A stretch of DNA of 64,000 bases from VAZQ01 sp963756715 (GCA_963756715.1 CAVWOV010000019.1:310001-374000); one strand, 5' to 3'. Counted from the stretch's first letter, positions 18,166 to 27,733 are shown. The notes: generated from the sequence alone by a model not told the origin. Numbers and translations are program-made.

Positions 18166-19350
18166 ATGGCCATGATCCCGAACTCGGTTTCGGACATCCT
18201 CAAGTCAAAGACGATGCGCGGCCTGCCGAGCGCGGTGGAGTATCCGAAGGCCGACACCATCCACTACACCCAGGGCGCCGACAACTTTCACAAGGTGCTG
18301 GCGATCAAGCCCGGCGACCACGTCGTCATGCTGCACGATCCGCTGATCGACCCGCGGGTGCTGCAGGCGGTCAACGGCGTGGCGCGGGCACGCGGCGCGA
18401 CCTTCGCCGCCTACATGGGACCCTCGACACGGCTGATGGAAGTGCCGGAGGAAGCCAAAGCGCTGATCGAGCGCGCGACCTTCGTGGTCTCGACCTGGTT
18501 CGCCTCGGTGATCGATCCGTTCTGCATCAACCTGCGGCGCAAGAAGGGCCAGCGCTGGGTCAAGATCACGTTCTTCCGCAACCTCGACCTGCTCAACACG
18601 CCGCAGGCGCGGTTCCCGATCGACCTGCTCGGCGAGATCATCCGCGCATCATCGCGCGCCTATCCGGACACCGGCAATTTCGACCTGCGATTCACCGACG
18701 AGCGCGGCACCGACATCGTGGTGAACTTCACCGAGCAGATGCGCGCCATCATGAAGCAGGACAACCGCTGGCGCGGCCATAACATCGCCGACGAGGACGG
18801 CTGCTACGTGCACTATCTGCCGACCCACGGCCCGAACCTCTACGAGTTGAAGATGGTCGGCGGCGACCACGCCGCCCACATGCCGGTCAACGGCATTCTC
18901 TATCCGCAGTGGGCGGTCGGTTTCGAGAAGCCATTCGAGGAGAAGATCGGCGTCGAGTTCGAGAACGGCCACGTGAAGAAGGTTTATGGCAACAGCGAGC
19001 AGGCCGAGCACCTGCGTTTCATCGTCGGCGGTCCGCTCGAGGAGTTGGGCTGCGGACACAATCCCAAGGCGCCGCGTTTCGACATCTATCCGGCCGGCCC
19101 GAACTCGCCGGGCGCGCTGCATTTCGGCGTCAACGGACCGAAGGAATCGGAATATTTCCGCCGCACCATGCCGTACTGGGAGGAGCCCCACGTCCATTGC
19201 GACATGGTCACCTTCGACACCACCGTCACGGCCGGCAATCGCACCGTCATCGACAAGGGCTTCCTGATGGCGCTGCGCGACCCGCAGGTGGTGGCGCTCG
19301 CCGAGCGCTACGGCGACCCGGTCGACCTGCTGGAGAATTTTCCGGTCTAG
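18166..19350 (+). CDS. Peptidase M29 / NicX-like metalloprotein
   Basis: 394 residues, start chosen at the ATG with GGAGGAG 9 bp upstream. The C-terminal third resembles the aminopeptidase T (M29) fold that also includes 2,5-dihydroxypyridine 5,6-dioxygenase NicX: FIVGGPLEELGCGHNPKA, PGALHFGVNG (His319), PHVHCDMVTFD (His342, His344, Asp346) and NRTVIDKG. The glutamates expected for a zinc peptidase (GE-x-F type) are not evident; the equivalent stretch reads MPVNGILYP. The His plus HxD set recalls the iron ligands of NicX, so a ring-cleaving dioxygenase is possible. It is first in a plus-strand run with an LLM monooxygenase and ABC transporter genes. Confidence 0.6.
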   Translation: MAMIPNSVSDILKSKTMRGLPSAVEYPKADTIHYTQGADNFHKVLAIKPGDHVVMLHDPLIDPRVLQAVNGVARARGATFAAYMGPSTRLMEVPEEAKALIERATFVVSTWFASVIDPFCINLRRKKGQRWVKITFFRNLDLLNTPQARFPIDLLGEIIRASSRAYPDTGNFDLRFTDERGTDIVVNFTEQMRAIMKQDNRWRGHNIADEDGCYVHYLPTHGPNLYELKMVGGDHAAHMPVNGILYPQWAVGFEKPFEEKIGVEFENGHVKKVYGNSEQAEHLRFIVGGPLEELGCGHNPKAPRFDIYPAGPNSPGALHFGVNGPKESEYFRRTMPYWEEPHVHCDMVTFDTTVTAGNRTVIDKGFLMALRDPQVVALAERYGDPVDLLENFPV

Positions 19351-19424
19351 AACGACGCGAGGCCGATGCAGTTGGGGCTGCTCCGCCGGCGGCGAGCGGG
19401 CGGCGAGCGCGCAGCTTGCGAGAC

Positions 19425-19512
19425 GGGTGAGGGGGAGGGGTTACGGTCGATCGCCAGCGTTCTGTAACCCCCTCACCCCAACCCTCTCCCCTCAAGCGGG
19501 GAGAAGGAGCGC
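19425..19512. repeat. G/C-rich intergenic hairpin repeat (GGGTGAGGGG family), copy 1
   Basis: Arms GGGTGAGGGGGAGGGGTTAC (19425-19444) and GTAACCCCCTCACCCC (from 19464), followed by an ACCCTCTCCCC...GGGGAGA hairpin and the tail GGAGCGCACCG. The same arrangement and tail recur at 21727-21823; related copies are at 31595, 33994 and 48690. Sits in the gap between the M29-like and LLM genes. Confidence 0.75.
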
Positions 19513-19552
19513 ACCGAGTCGCGTGGCTACGCTCGACGGATAAACTCGACAA

Positions 19553-20605
19553 ATGGACTTCGGCGTTTTCGACCATCTCGACCGCGGGCCGCTGCCGTTG
19601 CGGGACTACTACGAGGCGCGGCTCAAGCTGATCGAGGCCTACGACCGCGCCGGCTTCTATGCCTATCATCTGGCCGAGCACCATTCGACGCCGCTCGGCA
19701 TGGCGCCCTCGCCCAGCGTGTTTCTCGCCGCGGCCGCGCAGCGCACCAGGCGGCTGCGGCTCGGCACGATGGTCTATGCGCTGCCGCTGCACCATCCGCT
19801 GCGGATGATCGAGGAAATCTGCATGCTCGATCACCTCAGCCACGGCCGGCTGGACATCGGGTTTGGCCGCGGCTCTTCGCCCATCGAGCTTGAATATTAC
19901 GGACAGGACCCGGAGGATGCGCCCCGGGTCTATGCCGAGGCGCTGGACGTGGTGATGCGCGGCCTGAAGGACAAAGTGCTCAACGCCGAGACACGAACGC
20001 ATCGGTTCGACGACGTGCCGATGGAATTGGCGCCGTTGCAGCGGCCGCATCCGCCGCTCTGGTACGGCGTACACTCGCCCGAGAGTGCCGAGCGTGCCGC
20101 GCGTATGGGCTCCAACATCGCCTGCAACGAGCCGGCGGACGCTTCGGCCGGCTATATCGCGCGCTACTGGTCGGCATGGCGCGAACATAAGCGCGAGCAC
20201 GGACAGCGCCCCGCCGCCGAAGGCCGGTGTCACGCATTTCGTCGTGGTCGGGGAGAGCGACGCGGAGGCCCTTGCGATCGCGCGCCGCGCCTATCTGGTC
20301 TGGCACAAAGGCTTCCATGCACTGTTCCGCCGCCACGGCCGGGTGGCCGAAGATCTCGGGCGGCGAGGCGGATTTCGACCAGCTTGCCGCGCGCGGCAAG
20401 GGCGTCGCCGGCACGCCCGACAAGGTGCTGCATTTTCTGCAGGAGCGCCTCGGCCGGACCGGCGCCAACTACTGCATCAATCGGTTCGCGTTCGGCGACC
20501 TGACGCTCGCCGAATTGCTGCGATCGGTCGAGCTGTTCGTCCGCGAGGTGCGGCCGGCATTGCTGCAGGTCCACCAACAGCAGCCGCAAGAACATCCGGG
20601 CATAA
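19553..20605 (+). pseudogene. LLM-class flavin-dependent oxidoreductase, frameshifted
   Basis: Bacterial-luciferase-like monooxygenase of about 345 residues. The first 220 residues are open from ATG 19553 (MDFGVFDHLDRG, YHLAEHHSTPLGMAPSPSVFL, LGTMVYALPLHHPLR, GRLDIGFGRGSSPIELEYYG). The reading then moves by one base near 20210 (to PPKAGVTHFVVVGESDAEALAIARRAYLVWHKGFHALFRRHGRVAEDL), again near 20365 (to GEADFDQLAARGKGVAGTPDKVLHFLQERLG...SVELFVREVRPAL), and probably once more before the TAA at 20603. All shifts are +1. FMN-dependent, uses external reduced flavin; substrate unknown. Follows the M29-like gene and precedes an ABC binding-protein gene. Confidence 0.8.
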
Positions 20606-20626
20606 GCCAGAACCAGGGAGGAACCA

Positions 20627-21649
20627 ATGTCCGTCATGAGATCAGCGTTCTACGCCGCCGCCATGCTGCTTGGCCTGTCGCTGCCAGCCGCGGCGGCCGG
20701 AACCGACGACGCGATGGCGAAGCTCGCCGCCGAAGCCGCCAAGGTCGGCAACATCATCTGGTACGAAAGCTCGCCCGACGCGGCCGCCGACAAGATCATT
20801 GCCGCCTTCCAGAAGCGCTTTCCGAACCTCAAGCTCGAACACATCCGCGACACCGGCGGCAACTCGATCGGCGGGCGCATCATCCAGGAGAGCCAGGGCG
20901 ACACCCGCACCGCCGATGTCGCCACCACCGGCGCGGCCATCATGGTTCCGCTCGAGAAGCGCCATCTGATCAAGGAGTACGACTGGAAATCGTTCGGCCT
21001 CAGCCCGGAACTGGCGCCGACGCCGTTCGGTGTTGTCACCACCTCCGTGGTCTACGTCATCATCTACAATACCCAGCTCGTGAAGGAGGCCGACGCCCCC
21101 AAGACCTGGGATGACCTGCTCAACCCGCGCTGGGCGGGCAAGCTCGGCATCTGGGTGCGCGGCGAAGGCCAAGGCGCACTGGCGGCGACCTGGGGTACCG
21201 ACAAGACGGTGGATTACGTCCGCAAGATGAATGCGCTGAAACCGGTGCTGCTGCCCAGCACGTTCCCGCTGGCGCAGCAGGTCGCGGCCGGAGAAATCCT
21301 GGTCGGATTTGGGCTCAATCACAGCGCACAGATTCCGCTGCGGAAAGGCGCGCCGATCAAGATCGTGGTGGCCAATCCGGCGCCGATCTCGACGCTCTAC
21401 AGCTTCGTGCCGAGCAAAGCGAAGAACCCGGCGGGTGGCGCGTTGCTCGCGGTCTGGCTCGCCACGCCGGAGGGCGCCAAGGCCTACGAGGATGCCACCG
21501 ACCGCGGCAACCCGTTCATCGCCAGCACCAAGACCCACGCCCTGCTGCACGGCCATCAGGTCTCGCAATTCAGCGTCGAGCAGTCCGCGCAGGAAGCCGC
21601 CACCGTCCAGCGCATCAACAAGATGATCGAAAGCCGCGAGACGAAGTGA
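20627..21649 (+). CDS. ABC transporter substrate-binding protein, Fe3+ type
   Basis: 340 residues from ATG 20627 (AGGGAGG upstream). Signal peptide MSVMRSAFYAAAMLLGLSLPAAAAG, then AMAKLAAEAAKVGNIIWYESSP, FQKRFPNLKLEHIRDTGG, IQESQGDTRTADVATTG, and PKTWDDLLNPRWAGKLGIW, the standard layout of family 1 iron-type binding proteins. The permease at 21883 belongs to the same system; no ATPase gene accompanies them. Confidence 0.9.
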   Translation: MSVMRSAFYAAAMLLGLSLPAAAAGTDDAMAKLAAEAAKVGNIIWYESSPDAAADKIIAAFQKRFPNLKLEHIRDTGGNSIGGRIIQESQGDTRTADVATTGAAIMVPLEKRHLIKEYDWKSFGLSPELAPTPFGVVTTSVVYVIIYNTQLVKEADAPKTWDDLLNPRWAGKLGIWVRGEGQGALAATWGTDKTVDYVRKMNALKPVLLPSTFPLAQQVAAGEILVGFGLNHSAQIPLRKGAPIKIVVANPAPISTLYSFVPSKAKNPAGGALLAVWLATPEGAKAYEDATDRGNPFIASTKTHALLHGHQVSQFSVEQSAQEAATVQRINKMIESRETK

Positions 21650-21726
21650 CGGTGCAGGCGATTTTCTCCTTGCTGACTGATGCGCAATTCCCGCGAGGCA
21701 TCGGCGGTCGGCTCCCTCTCCCAAGG

Positions 21727-21823
21727 GAGAGGGGTGGGGTGAGGGGTTACGGTTTATCGACGGACTCGATACCCCCTCACCCCAACCCTCTCCCCGCGGG
21801 GAGAGGGAGCGCACCGGGTCATC
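21727..21823. repeat. G/C-rich intergenic hairpin repeat (GGGTGAGGGG family), copy 2
   Basis: Arms GAGAGGGGTGGGGTGAGGGG (21727-21746) and CCCCTCACCCCAACCCTCTCC (21772 onward), then CCCCGCGGGGAGAGGGAGCGCACCGGG. The tail GGGAGCGCACCG is shared with the 19425 copy. Lies between binding protein and permease genes. Confidence 0.75.
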
Positions 21824-21882
21824 GCGGCACGACTATCAGATCACCATCAGAGACAGTAACTCGTGACTTGTGACGTCTCATA

Positions 21883-23625
21883 TTGCTGCGACAGCCGCAT
21901 GACGATCACCGCGCCAGCCGCGTTGACTGGCTGCGCTTCATGCCGTCGGTCGGCATGGTGCTGCTGCTCGCTTACCTCGTGCTGCTCCCGCTCGCACTCA
22001 CGGTGCTGTCGAGTTTCCGCCCCGGCGGCTTTCCGCTCGATCCCGGCTTCACGCTCAATAATTACCTGACCGCCTACGGCGATCCAGGTTTCCCGCTGCT
22101 GCTGTTCAACACCCTGCTGTTCGCGCTGGGCGCGTCAGCATTTGCCCTGATCCTTGGCATCGGCCTCGCCTGGCTGGTCGAACGCTCCGACCTCCCCGGC
22201 CGCGAGGTGCTGCGCGGTCTGGTGCTGCTGCCGATGGCGACGCCGCCGATCCTGCTCGCCATCGCCTGGGCGATGCTGCTCAGCCCGCGCAACGGCGTGC
22301 TCAATCAATTTCTGATGCAGAGCTTCGGGCTCGCCGAGATGCCATTCAACATCTACACGCTCCCCGGCATGATCTTCGTGCAGGGCCTGGCGCTGGTGCC
22401 GACCGCCTATCTGTTTCTGTCGCCCGCCTTCGCCAACATGGACCCCTCCCTCGAAGAGGCCGCGATGGCGTCGGGCGCCGGCACCTGGGCGCTGATCCGG
22501 CGCGTGATGCTGCCGATTCTCTGGCCGCCGATCCTCTCGGCCGCGATCTTCCTGCTGATCGTTTCGCTGGTGGTGTTCGATGTACCGGGCACGCTGGGAA
22601 CACCGGCACGCGTTTTCGTCCTGAGCTCGCAGATCTACTACCTGGTCGCCCACAGTCCCGCCGGCGTGCCGCTCTACGGCCAGGTCAGCGCGCTCGCGAT
22701 GCTATTCCTCGTCATCCTGCTCGGCCTGGGCTTTGCCTATCACCGGCTGACGCGCCATGCCGGGCGCTACCGCACCATCACCGGCAAAGGATTCCGGCCG
22801 CGCATCTTTCCGCTCGGCCGCGGCCGGCCGTGGGCATTCGCCGCGCTCACGATCTATTTCCTGCTCAGCGTCATCGCGCCGTTGTTGATCCTGCTGTGGA
22901 TGAGCCTGATGCCGTACCAGACCGGCGTGTCGTGGGCGGCGCTCAAGCTCCTCACGCTGGAAAACCACCTCGACTTTCTCAACAACAGCCGGGTCCTCAC
23001 CGCCACCCGCAATTCGCTGGTGATCGCCGTGGTGGCAGCAACCGCGGTCGCGGCGCTCTCGCTGCTGGTGTCGTGGATGACGGCGCGGCTGCGCGTGCCG
23101 GGCCGGCAGGCGATCGACGTGCTCGCCTTCATCCCGATCGCCATTCCGGGCGTGATGATCGGCGTCGCGCTGGTCTACGTCTACATCACGCTCGGCGCGG
23201 TGCTGCCGATCTACGGCACGATCTGGATCATCGCCCTCGCCTACCTCACGCAATATCTGCCGTTCGGCTCGCGCGCCATGAACGGCGTGATGATGCAGCT
23301 TCATCCCGAACTCGAAGAGGCTGGGTCGACATCGGGCGCCGGCAAGCTGCGCATCCTGCGGCGCATCACGTTCCCGCTGGTGTGGCCCGCCGTCGCCGCG
23401 GTGTGGATCTGGGTGCTGGCGCATGCGCTGCGGGAACTCTCATCCGCGCTGATGCTCCAAGGCCGCAACAACGCCGTCATCCCGACGCTGCTTTGGGACT
23501 ACTGGTCGGGCGGCGAGCCGAACCGCACCGCGGCCGGCGGGCTGTGGCTCACGGTCGCGCTGGTGCTTTTTCTCGTGCTGTGGCGCACGCTCTCCCGCCG
23601 CGCCGGTCTCGAACGGATGCGGTGA
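21883..23625 (+). CDS. ABC transporter permease, Fe3+ type (FbpB/ThiP-like, duplicated)
   Basis: 580 residues from a TTG at 21883; the ATG at 21940 is an alternative start. Two homologous membrane halves each with about six hydrophobic segments and an EAA loop: first LEEAAMASGAGTWALIRRVMLPILWP, second LEEAGSTSGAGKLRILRRITFPLVWP. This 2x6 TM form is the FbpB/ThiP type that pairs with the family 1 binding protein just upstream. The ATPase must be encoded elsewhere. YaiI follows 7 bp later. Confidence 0.9.
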   Translation: MLRQPHDDHRASRVDWLRFMPSVGMVLLLAYLVLLPLALTVLSSFRPGGFPLDPGFTLNNYLTAYGDPGFPLLLFNTLLFALGASAFALILGIGLAWLVERSDLPGREVLRGLVLLPMATPPILLAIAWAMLLSPRNGVLNQFLMQSFGLAEMPFNIYTLPGMIFVQGLALVPTAYLFLSPAFANMDPSLEEAAMASGAGTWALIRRVMLPILWPPILSAAIFLLIVSLVVFDVPGTLGTPARVFVLSSQIYYLVAHSPAGVPLYGQVSALAMLFLVILLGLGFAYHRLTRHAGRYRTITGKGFRPRIFPLGRGRPWAFAALTIYFLLSVIAPLLILLWMSLMPYQTGVSWAALKLLTLENHLDFLNNSRVLTATRNSLVIAVVAATAVAALSLLVSWMTARLRVPGRQAIDVLAFIPIAIPGVMIGVALVYVYITLGAVLPIYGTIWIIALAYLTQYLPFGSRAMNGVMMQLHPELEEAGSTSGAGKLRILRRITFPLVWPAVAAVWIWVLAHALRELSSALMLQGRNNAVIPTLLWDYWSGGEPNRTAAGGLWLTVALVLFLVLWRTLSRRAGLERMR

Positions 23626-23632
23626 CGCAACG

Positions 23633-24112
23633 ATGAACGAGCCCGCCCCTCCGATCCGCATCTATGTCGATGCCGACGCCTGCCCGGTGAAAGATGAAAT
23701 CTATCGCGTCGCCGCGCGGCACCGGTTGCCGGTCGTCGTGGTGGCGGTGGGCTTCATCCGCGTGCCGCAAGACCCGCTGATCGAGCGGGTGGCCGCCGGT
23801 GGAAGCCCTGACGCCGCCGACGACTGGATCGCCGAGCGCGCGGGCGCCGGCGACATCGTGATTACCGCCGACGTTCCGCTGGCGAGCCGCTGCGTGAAAG
23901 CCGGTGCCGCGGTGATCGCGCCGAACGGCAAGCCATTCACCGAAGAGTCCATGGGCATGACGCTGGCGGTGCGCAACCTGATGCACGACCTGCGTTCGGC
24001 CGGCGAGGTGACGGGCGGACCGCGGCCGTTCTCGCCGCGCGACCGCTCGGCATTTCTCTCCGCACTGGACGACACCATCCGGCGTCTGCAGCGCGCGCGG
24101 CCGGCCGGTTAG
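23633..24112 (+). CDS. YaiI/YqxD family protein (DUF188)
   Basis: 159 residues covering the entire domain: IRIYVDADACPVKDEIYRVAARHRLPVVVVA at the start, DDWIAERAGAGDIVITADVPLASRCVKAGA in the middle, PNGKPFTEESMGMTLAVRNLMHDLR and PFSPRDRSAFLSALDDTIRR near the end. The acidic DADACP motif and NYN/PIN-like layout suggest a nuclease-like fold, but no activity is established. It starts 7 bp after the permease stop, so it is probably transcribed with it without functional link. Confidence 0.93.
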   Translation: MNEPAPPIRIYVDADACPVKDEIYRVAARHRLPVVVVAVGFIRVPQDPLIERVAAGGSPDAADDWIAERAGAGDIVITADVPLASRCVKAGAAVIAPNGKPFTEESMGMTLAVRNLMHDLRSAGEVTGGPRPFSPRDRSAFLSALDDTIRRLQRARPAG

Positions 24113-24244
24113 CCTGGGCTCGACGCGGCGATATCCTGAGTGGCAGGTGGTACTCCTGTCCCTTAGCCAGTGTGACCCCTGCCCGAGGCCGTGCACGGGC
24201 GCGTTGCGCAAATCGGCACGAGGTGATCGAATGAGTCACCGCCG

Positions 24245-24766
24245 ATGTCGATGGCGAAAGGGCTGAGTGACGCCATGGGTATGTTCCGACGAAAAGTGCC
24301 AAACCACTTCGTGCCGATCCATCGCCATAACGCGAACAGCAAGGATTGGATCATTCTCCTGGAGGCTTGCACGATTATTGGCCCATCTCCTGATCGTCTA
24401 CGCATTGCCCGGGCGACGTTGGAGAGGAGGGTCGTGAAAAAGTACAATATTTTCTTGAAAGCGAAACATTTTCTGGTCGTCGAAGGATACAACCCTCGCA
24501 TCCATACGCTTTATTTCTGCCCGCAGCTCTACCGCTACGACGCCGACAAGAAGCTGATGCCGTTGCAGGGCGAAGAAATCGGCAAGGTCATCGCACAATC
24601 TCTCGAAGGCGGCGTTTCCGAGCGGCGGCCATGGTACCAGCCATTAGAGAAACTCCCGGACGAGCCGGTGATCAACGCAGCGATTCCAAACGAATTCGAC
24701 ACCGTGGTTGTTGAAATGCCGAGTGCGCGGAACGCGGTCGCAAACCGGGCGGCGCTCGACACTTGA
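24245..24766 (+). CDS. Hypothetical protein
   Basis: 173 residues from ATG 24245 (ATG 24275 is an alternative). Not recognised. Charged, soluble, no signal peptide or membrane segment; contains SPDRLRIARATLERRVVKKYNIFLKAKHFLVVEGYNPR and TLYFCPQLYRYDADKKLMPLQGEEIGKVIAQSLEGG. The central run has a more balanced composition (Lys, Asn, Tyr, Phe) than the GC-rich neighbours, which hints at a different history. Stands alone. Confidence 0.5.
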   Translation: MSMAKGLSDAMGMFRRKVPNHFVPIHRHNANSKDWIILLEACTIIGPSPDRLRIARATLERRVVKKYNIFLKAKHFLVVEGYNPRIHTLYFCPQLYRYDADKKLMPLQGEEIGKVIAQSLEGGVSERRPWYQPLEKLPDEPVINAAIPNEFDTVVVEMPSARNAVANRAALDT

Positions 24767-24932
24767 ATCATGCGCTTGGGACCGGGTTCCGATCATCGTG
24801 AGGGCAATTCGCAAGCTGCGCCCCGCAGGCTTGCTGTGTTCGATCTCACCTCGGCACGATCTCCCGCAGCCCTTGTCGTTGACGAATAGTTCCACAAGGT
24901 AGATCGTTAACCTCGGGAAACGCTCAGCGAAC

Positions 24933-26678
24933 TTGGATATGCCGGATCACATCGGCTGGATCAGGTGGCTGCCAGGGCTGCGTACCCTGCGCCATTACCA
25001 GGCAACTTGGCTGGCTCACGACATCGTTGCCGGAGTCGTGCTGGCGACAATGTTGGTGCCCGTCGGCATCGCTTATGCGGTCGCATCGGGCGTGCCGGGC
25101 ATCTATGGCCTCTACGCGACAATCATACCGCTGCTGGCTTACGCGTTGTTCGGCCCCAGCCGCATCCTGGTCCTGGGACCAGACTCATCGTTGGCGGCAG
25201 TCATACTTGGCGTTGTCCTCCCGCTCTCCGGCGGTGACCCGCTTCGGGCGGTTGCGCTGGCCGGCATGATGGCGATCGTTTCGGGGATCGTGTGCATCCT
25301 GGCGGGCGTGGCGCGGCTCGGATTCGTAACCGAGCTTCTGTCGAAGCCAATCCGCTATGGATACATGAACGGAATTGCGCTGACCGTGCTGATCAGTCAA
25401 TTGCCCAAGCTGTTCGGCTTTTCGATCGGGGACGCCGGACCGTTGCGAGAATTGTGGGCCATTGCAGAGGCAATTTTCGGCGGCAGAACGAACTGGACGG
25501 CATTCGCGATTGGCGCCGGCACATTGGCGGTGATCTTGCTGCTCAAGAACAACAAGCGCGTGCCCGGCATACTGATTGCCGTCATCGGCGCGACGGTGAT
25601 CGTCGGCATGTTGGATTTAGCCACGCGTGCGGACGTGTCGGTGCTGGGTCCGCTTCCCCAGGGCCTGCCGGCATTCACGATCCCATGGATCACCCATGCC
25701 GATATCGTCCCGGTTCTGATCGGAGGTTTCGCGGTCGCGATGGTGTCGTTCGCCGACACCAGCGTCCTTTCGCGCGCCTATGCTGCGCGAACCGGTACGC
25801 ATGTCGACCCCAATCAAGAAATGGTTGGTCTTGGGGCGGCCAATCTGGCCGCTGGATTTTTTCAAGGGTTTCCGATCAGCAGCAGCGCATCGCGCACCCC
25901 CGTGGCGGAAGCCGCGGGCGCCCAGACGCAGTTGACCGGGGTGGTCGGTGCACTCACCGTCGCGCTGCTGCTGTTGGCGGCGCCCAATCTGCTGCAGCAT
26001 TTGCCCACCGCCGCATTGGCTGCGGTCGTGATCGCCTCCGCAATCGGCTTGATCGAAATAACCGACCTGGTCCGCATCTTTCGCATCCAGCGCTGGGAGT
26101 TCTGGCTGTCGATCGTTTGTTTCGCGGGCGTTGCCGTTCTGGGAGCGATCCCGGGCATAGGCTTGGCGATCGTCATCGCGGTCATCGAGTTCCTGTGGGA
26201 TGGCTGGCGCCCGCACTCTGCGGTGCTGGGCCGGGCGGCAGGCGTCGAGGGCTATCACGATATCACGCGATATCCGGACGCGCACCGGATACCGGGCCTG
26301 GTTCTCTTTCGCTGGGATGCGCCCTTGTTCTTCGCCAACGCCGAACTGTTCAAGGAGCGCGTTCTGGCTGCGGTGGCAAACTCACCCAGCCCGGTGCGTT
26401 GGATGGTCGTCGCCGCCGAACCGGTCACCAGCGTGGACGTCACCGCGGCTGATGCACTCGCGGAGTTGAACGATACCTTGCATGGGACCGGAATCGAACT
26501 GTGTTTCGCCGAATTGAAAGACCCCGTGAAAGACAAGCTCAAGCGATTCGGGCTCTACACGCAGATTGGCGAAGCATCCTTCTTTCCGACCATTGAGGCC
26601 GCAGTCGGCGCCTACCTCAACACGGCGAATCGGCAATCCGAGGCAACGAGCAACCGCGAGGATAAACCATCTCGATGA
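24933..26678 (+). CDS. SulP family anion transporter with STAS domain
   Basis: 581 residues from TTG 24933 (ATG 24939 is equally good). The membrane part (residues ~20-430) has 10-14 hydrophobic segments, with VLATMLVPVGIAYAVASGVPGIYGLYATIIPLLAYALFGPSR, SFADTSVLSRAYAARTG and FFQGFPISSSASRTPVAEAAGAQTQLTG, the SulP core signatures. Residues ~450-560 form a STAS domain (FRWDAPLFFANAELFKERVL, SVDVTAADALAELNDTLHGTGIELCFAELKDPVKDKLKRFGL). Imports sulfate, bicarbonate or another anion. Its stop overlaps the start of the Ca2+/H+ antiporter gene by 4 bp, an ATGA junction implying coupled translation. Confidence 0.93.
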   Translation: MDMPDHIGWIRWLPGLRTLRHYQATWLAHDIVAGVVLATMLVPVGIAYAVASGVPGIYGLYATIIPLLAYALFGPSRILVLGPDSSLAAVILGVVLPLSGGDPLRAVALAGMMAIVSGIVCILAGVARLGFVTELLSKPIRYGYMNGIALTVLISQLPKLFGFSIGDAGPLRELWAIAEAIFGGRTNWTAFAIGAGTLAVILLLKNNKRVPGILIAVIGATVIVGMLDLATRADVSVLGPLPQGLPAFTIPWITHADIVPVLIGGFAVAMVSFADTSVLSRAYAARTGTHVDPNQEMVGLGAANLAAGFFQGFPISSSASRTPVAEAAGAQTQLTGVVGALTVALLLLAAPNLLQHLPTAALAAVVIASAIGLIEITDLVRIFRIQRWEFWLSIVCFAGVAVLGAIPGIGLAIVIAVIEFLWDGWRPHSAVLGRAAGVEGYHDITRYPDAHRIPGLVLFRWDAPLFFANAELFKERVLAAVANSPSPVRWMVVAAEPVTSVDVTAADALAELNDTLHGTGIELCFAELKDPVKDKLKRFGLYTQIGEASFFPTIEAAVGAYLNTANRQSEATSNREDKPSR

Positions 26679-27733
26679 ACTGGCTTCTGCTCTTCGTCCC
26701 GATCACCATCGGCTTGGAGTTCATCGCTCCGGAGCGGTATCTGTTCATTTTCGCAACGTCCGCTGTGGCCATTTTGCCCCTTGCGGCCTGGATGGGCCGG
26801 GCCACGGAACAACTTGCTGAGCGCATGGGCGAAGGCGTTGGCGGGCTTTTGAATGCGACCTTCGGCAATGCCGCCGAACTCATCATTGCGCTTGCCGCGT
26901 TGCGGGCCGGGCTGCACGACGTGGTGAAGGCGTCGATCGCCGGGTCCATCGTCGGAAATATCCTGCTGGTGCTCGGCGCGTCCATGCTGGCCGGCGGATT
27001 GCGCTATCCCGAACAGCACTACAATCCGGCCGGAGCCCGCTCCCAGGCGACGATGCTCACGCTGGCGGCGATCGCGTTGATCGTTCCAGCGGCCTTTCAA
27101 TCGGCGGCGGGTACCACGGCTGAGGGACTTGGCCGGCTGAGCGTTTCGATTTCCGTCGTGCTGCTGCTCGTCTACCTGCTGTATCTCGCATTCGCATTGA
27201 TCACCCATTCCGCGCTCTTTGCGGGCTCCCACGTGCCGGAGGAAGGAAAACCGCACGCCTCGGTGCGCCGGGCCGCATTCATGCTGGCCGCGGCGACGGC
27301 GGGAATAGCCTGGATCAGCGAGATCATGGTGGGGGCGATCGAACCGACAGCCCACGAGTTGGGTCTCAGCAACGTCTTCGTCGGCGTTTTCGTGATTGCC
27401 ATCTTGGGAAACGCGGCCGAGCACGCGACGGCGATCAGCGCGGCACTGAAGAACCGCATGGATCTGTCGCTTTCGATTGCGATCGGCTCCAGCGTGCAGG
27501 TGGCGCTCTTCGTGGCGCCGGTCCTGGTGCTTGCAAGTCTCTTTCTCGGTCCCGCCCCGATGGACCTGGCCTTCCCGGTCGGCCTCGTTCTGACGGTGCT
27601 GCTATCCGTTCTGATCATGGGCCAGGTGGCGGGCGACGGCCGGTCCGACTGGCTCAAAGGTGTGCAGCTCCTTGCCGTCTACTTGGTTTTGGGTCTGACC
27701 TTCTTCTTCTTACCCGGTGCGGCCTCGCACTGA
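26675..27733 (+). CDS. Calcium/proton antiporter (CaCA family, Cax type)
   Basis: 352 residues, eleven hydrophobic segments. The two alpha repeats are clear: GGLLNATFGNAAELIIALAAL (near residue 55) and VFVIAILGNAAEHATAISAALKNRMDLSLSIAIGSSVQVALF (near 240), with the GNAxE acidic residues for Ca2+ exchange. Exports Ca2+ from the cytoplasm in exchange for protons. Overlaps the SulP gene by 4 bp; the pairing of an anion transporter with a cation exchanger suggests linked ion or carbonate balance (inference). Confidence 0.93.
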   Translation: MNWLLLFVPITIGLEFIAPERYLFIFATSAVAILPLAAWMGRATEQLAERMGEGVGGLLNATFGNAAELIIALAALRAGLHDVVKASIAGSIVGNILLVLGASMLAGGLRYPEQHYNPAGARSQATMLTLAAIALIVPAAFQSAAGTTAEGLGRLSVSISVVLLLVYLLYLAFALITHSALFAGSHVPEEGKPHASVRRAAFMLAAATAGIAWISEIMVGAIEPTAHELGLSNVFVGVFVIAILGNAAEHATAISAALKNRMDLSLSIAIGSSVQVALFVAPVLVLASLFLGPAPMDLAFPVGLVLTVLLSVLIMGQVAGDGRSDWLKGVQLLAVYLVLGLTFFFLPGAASH

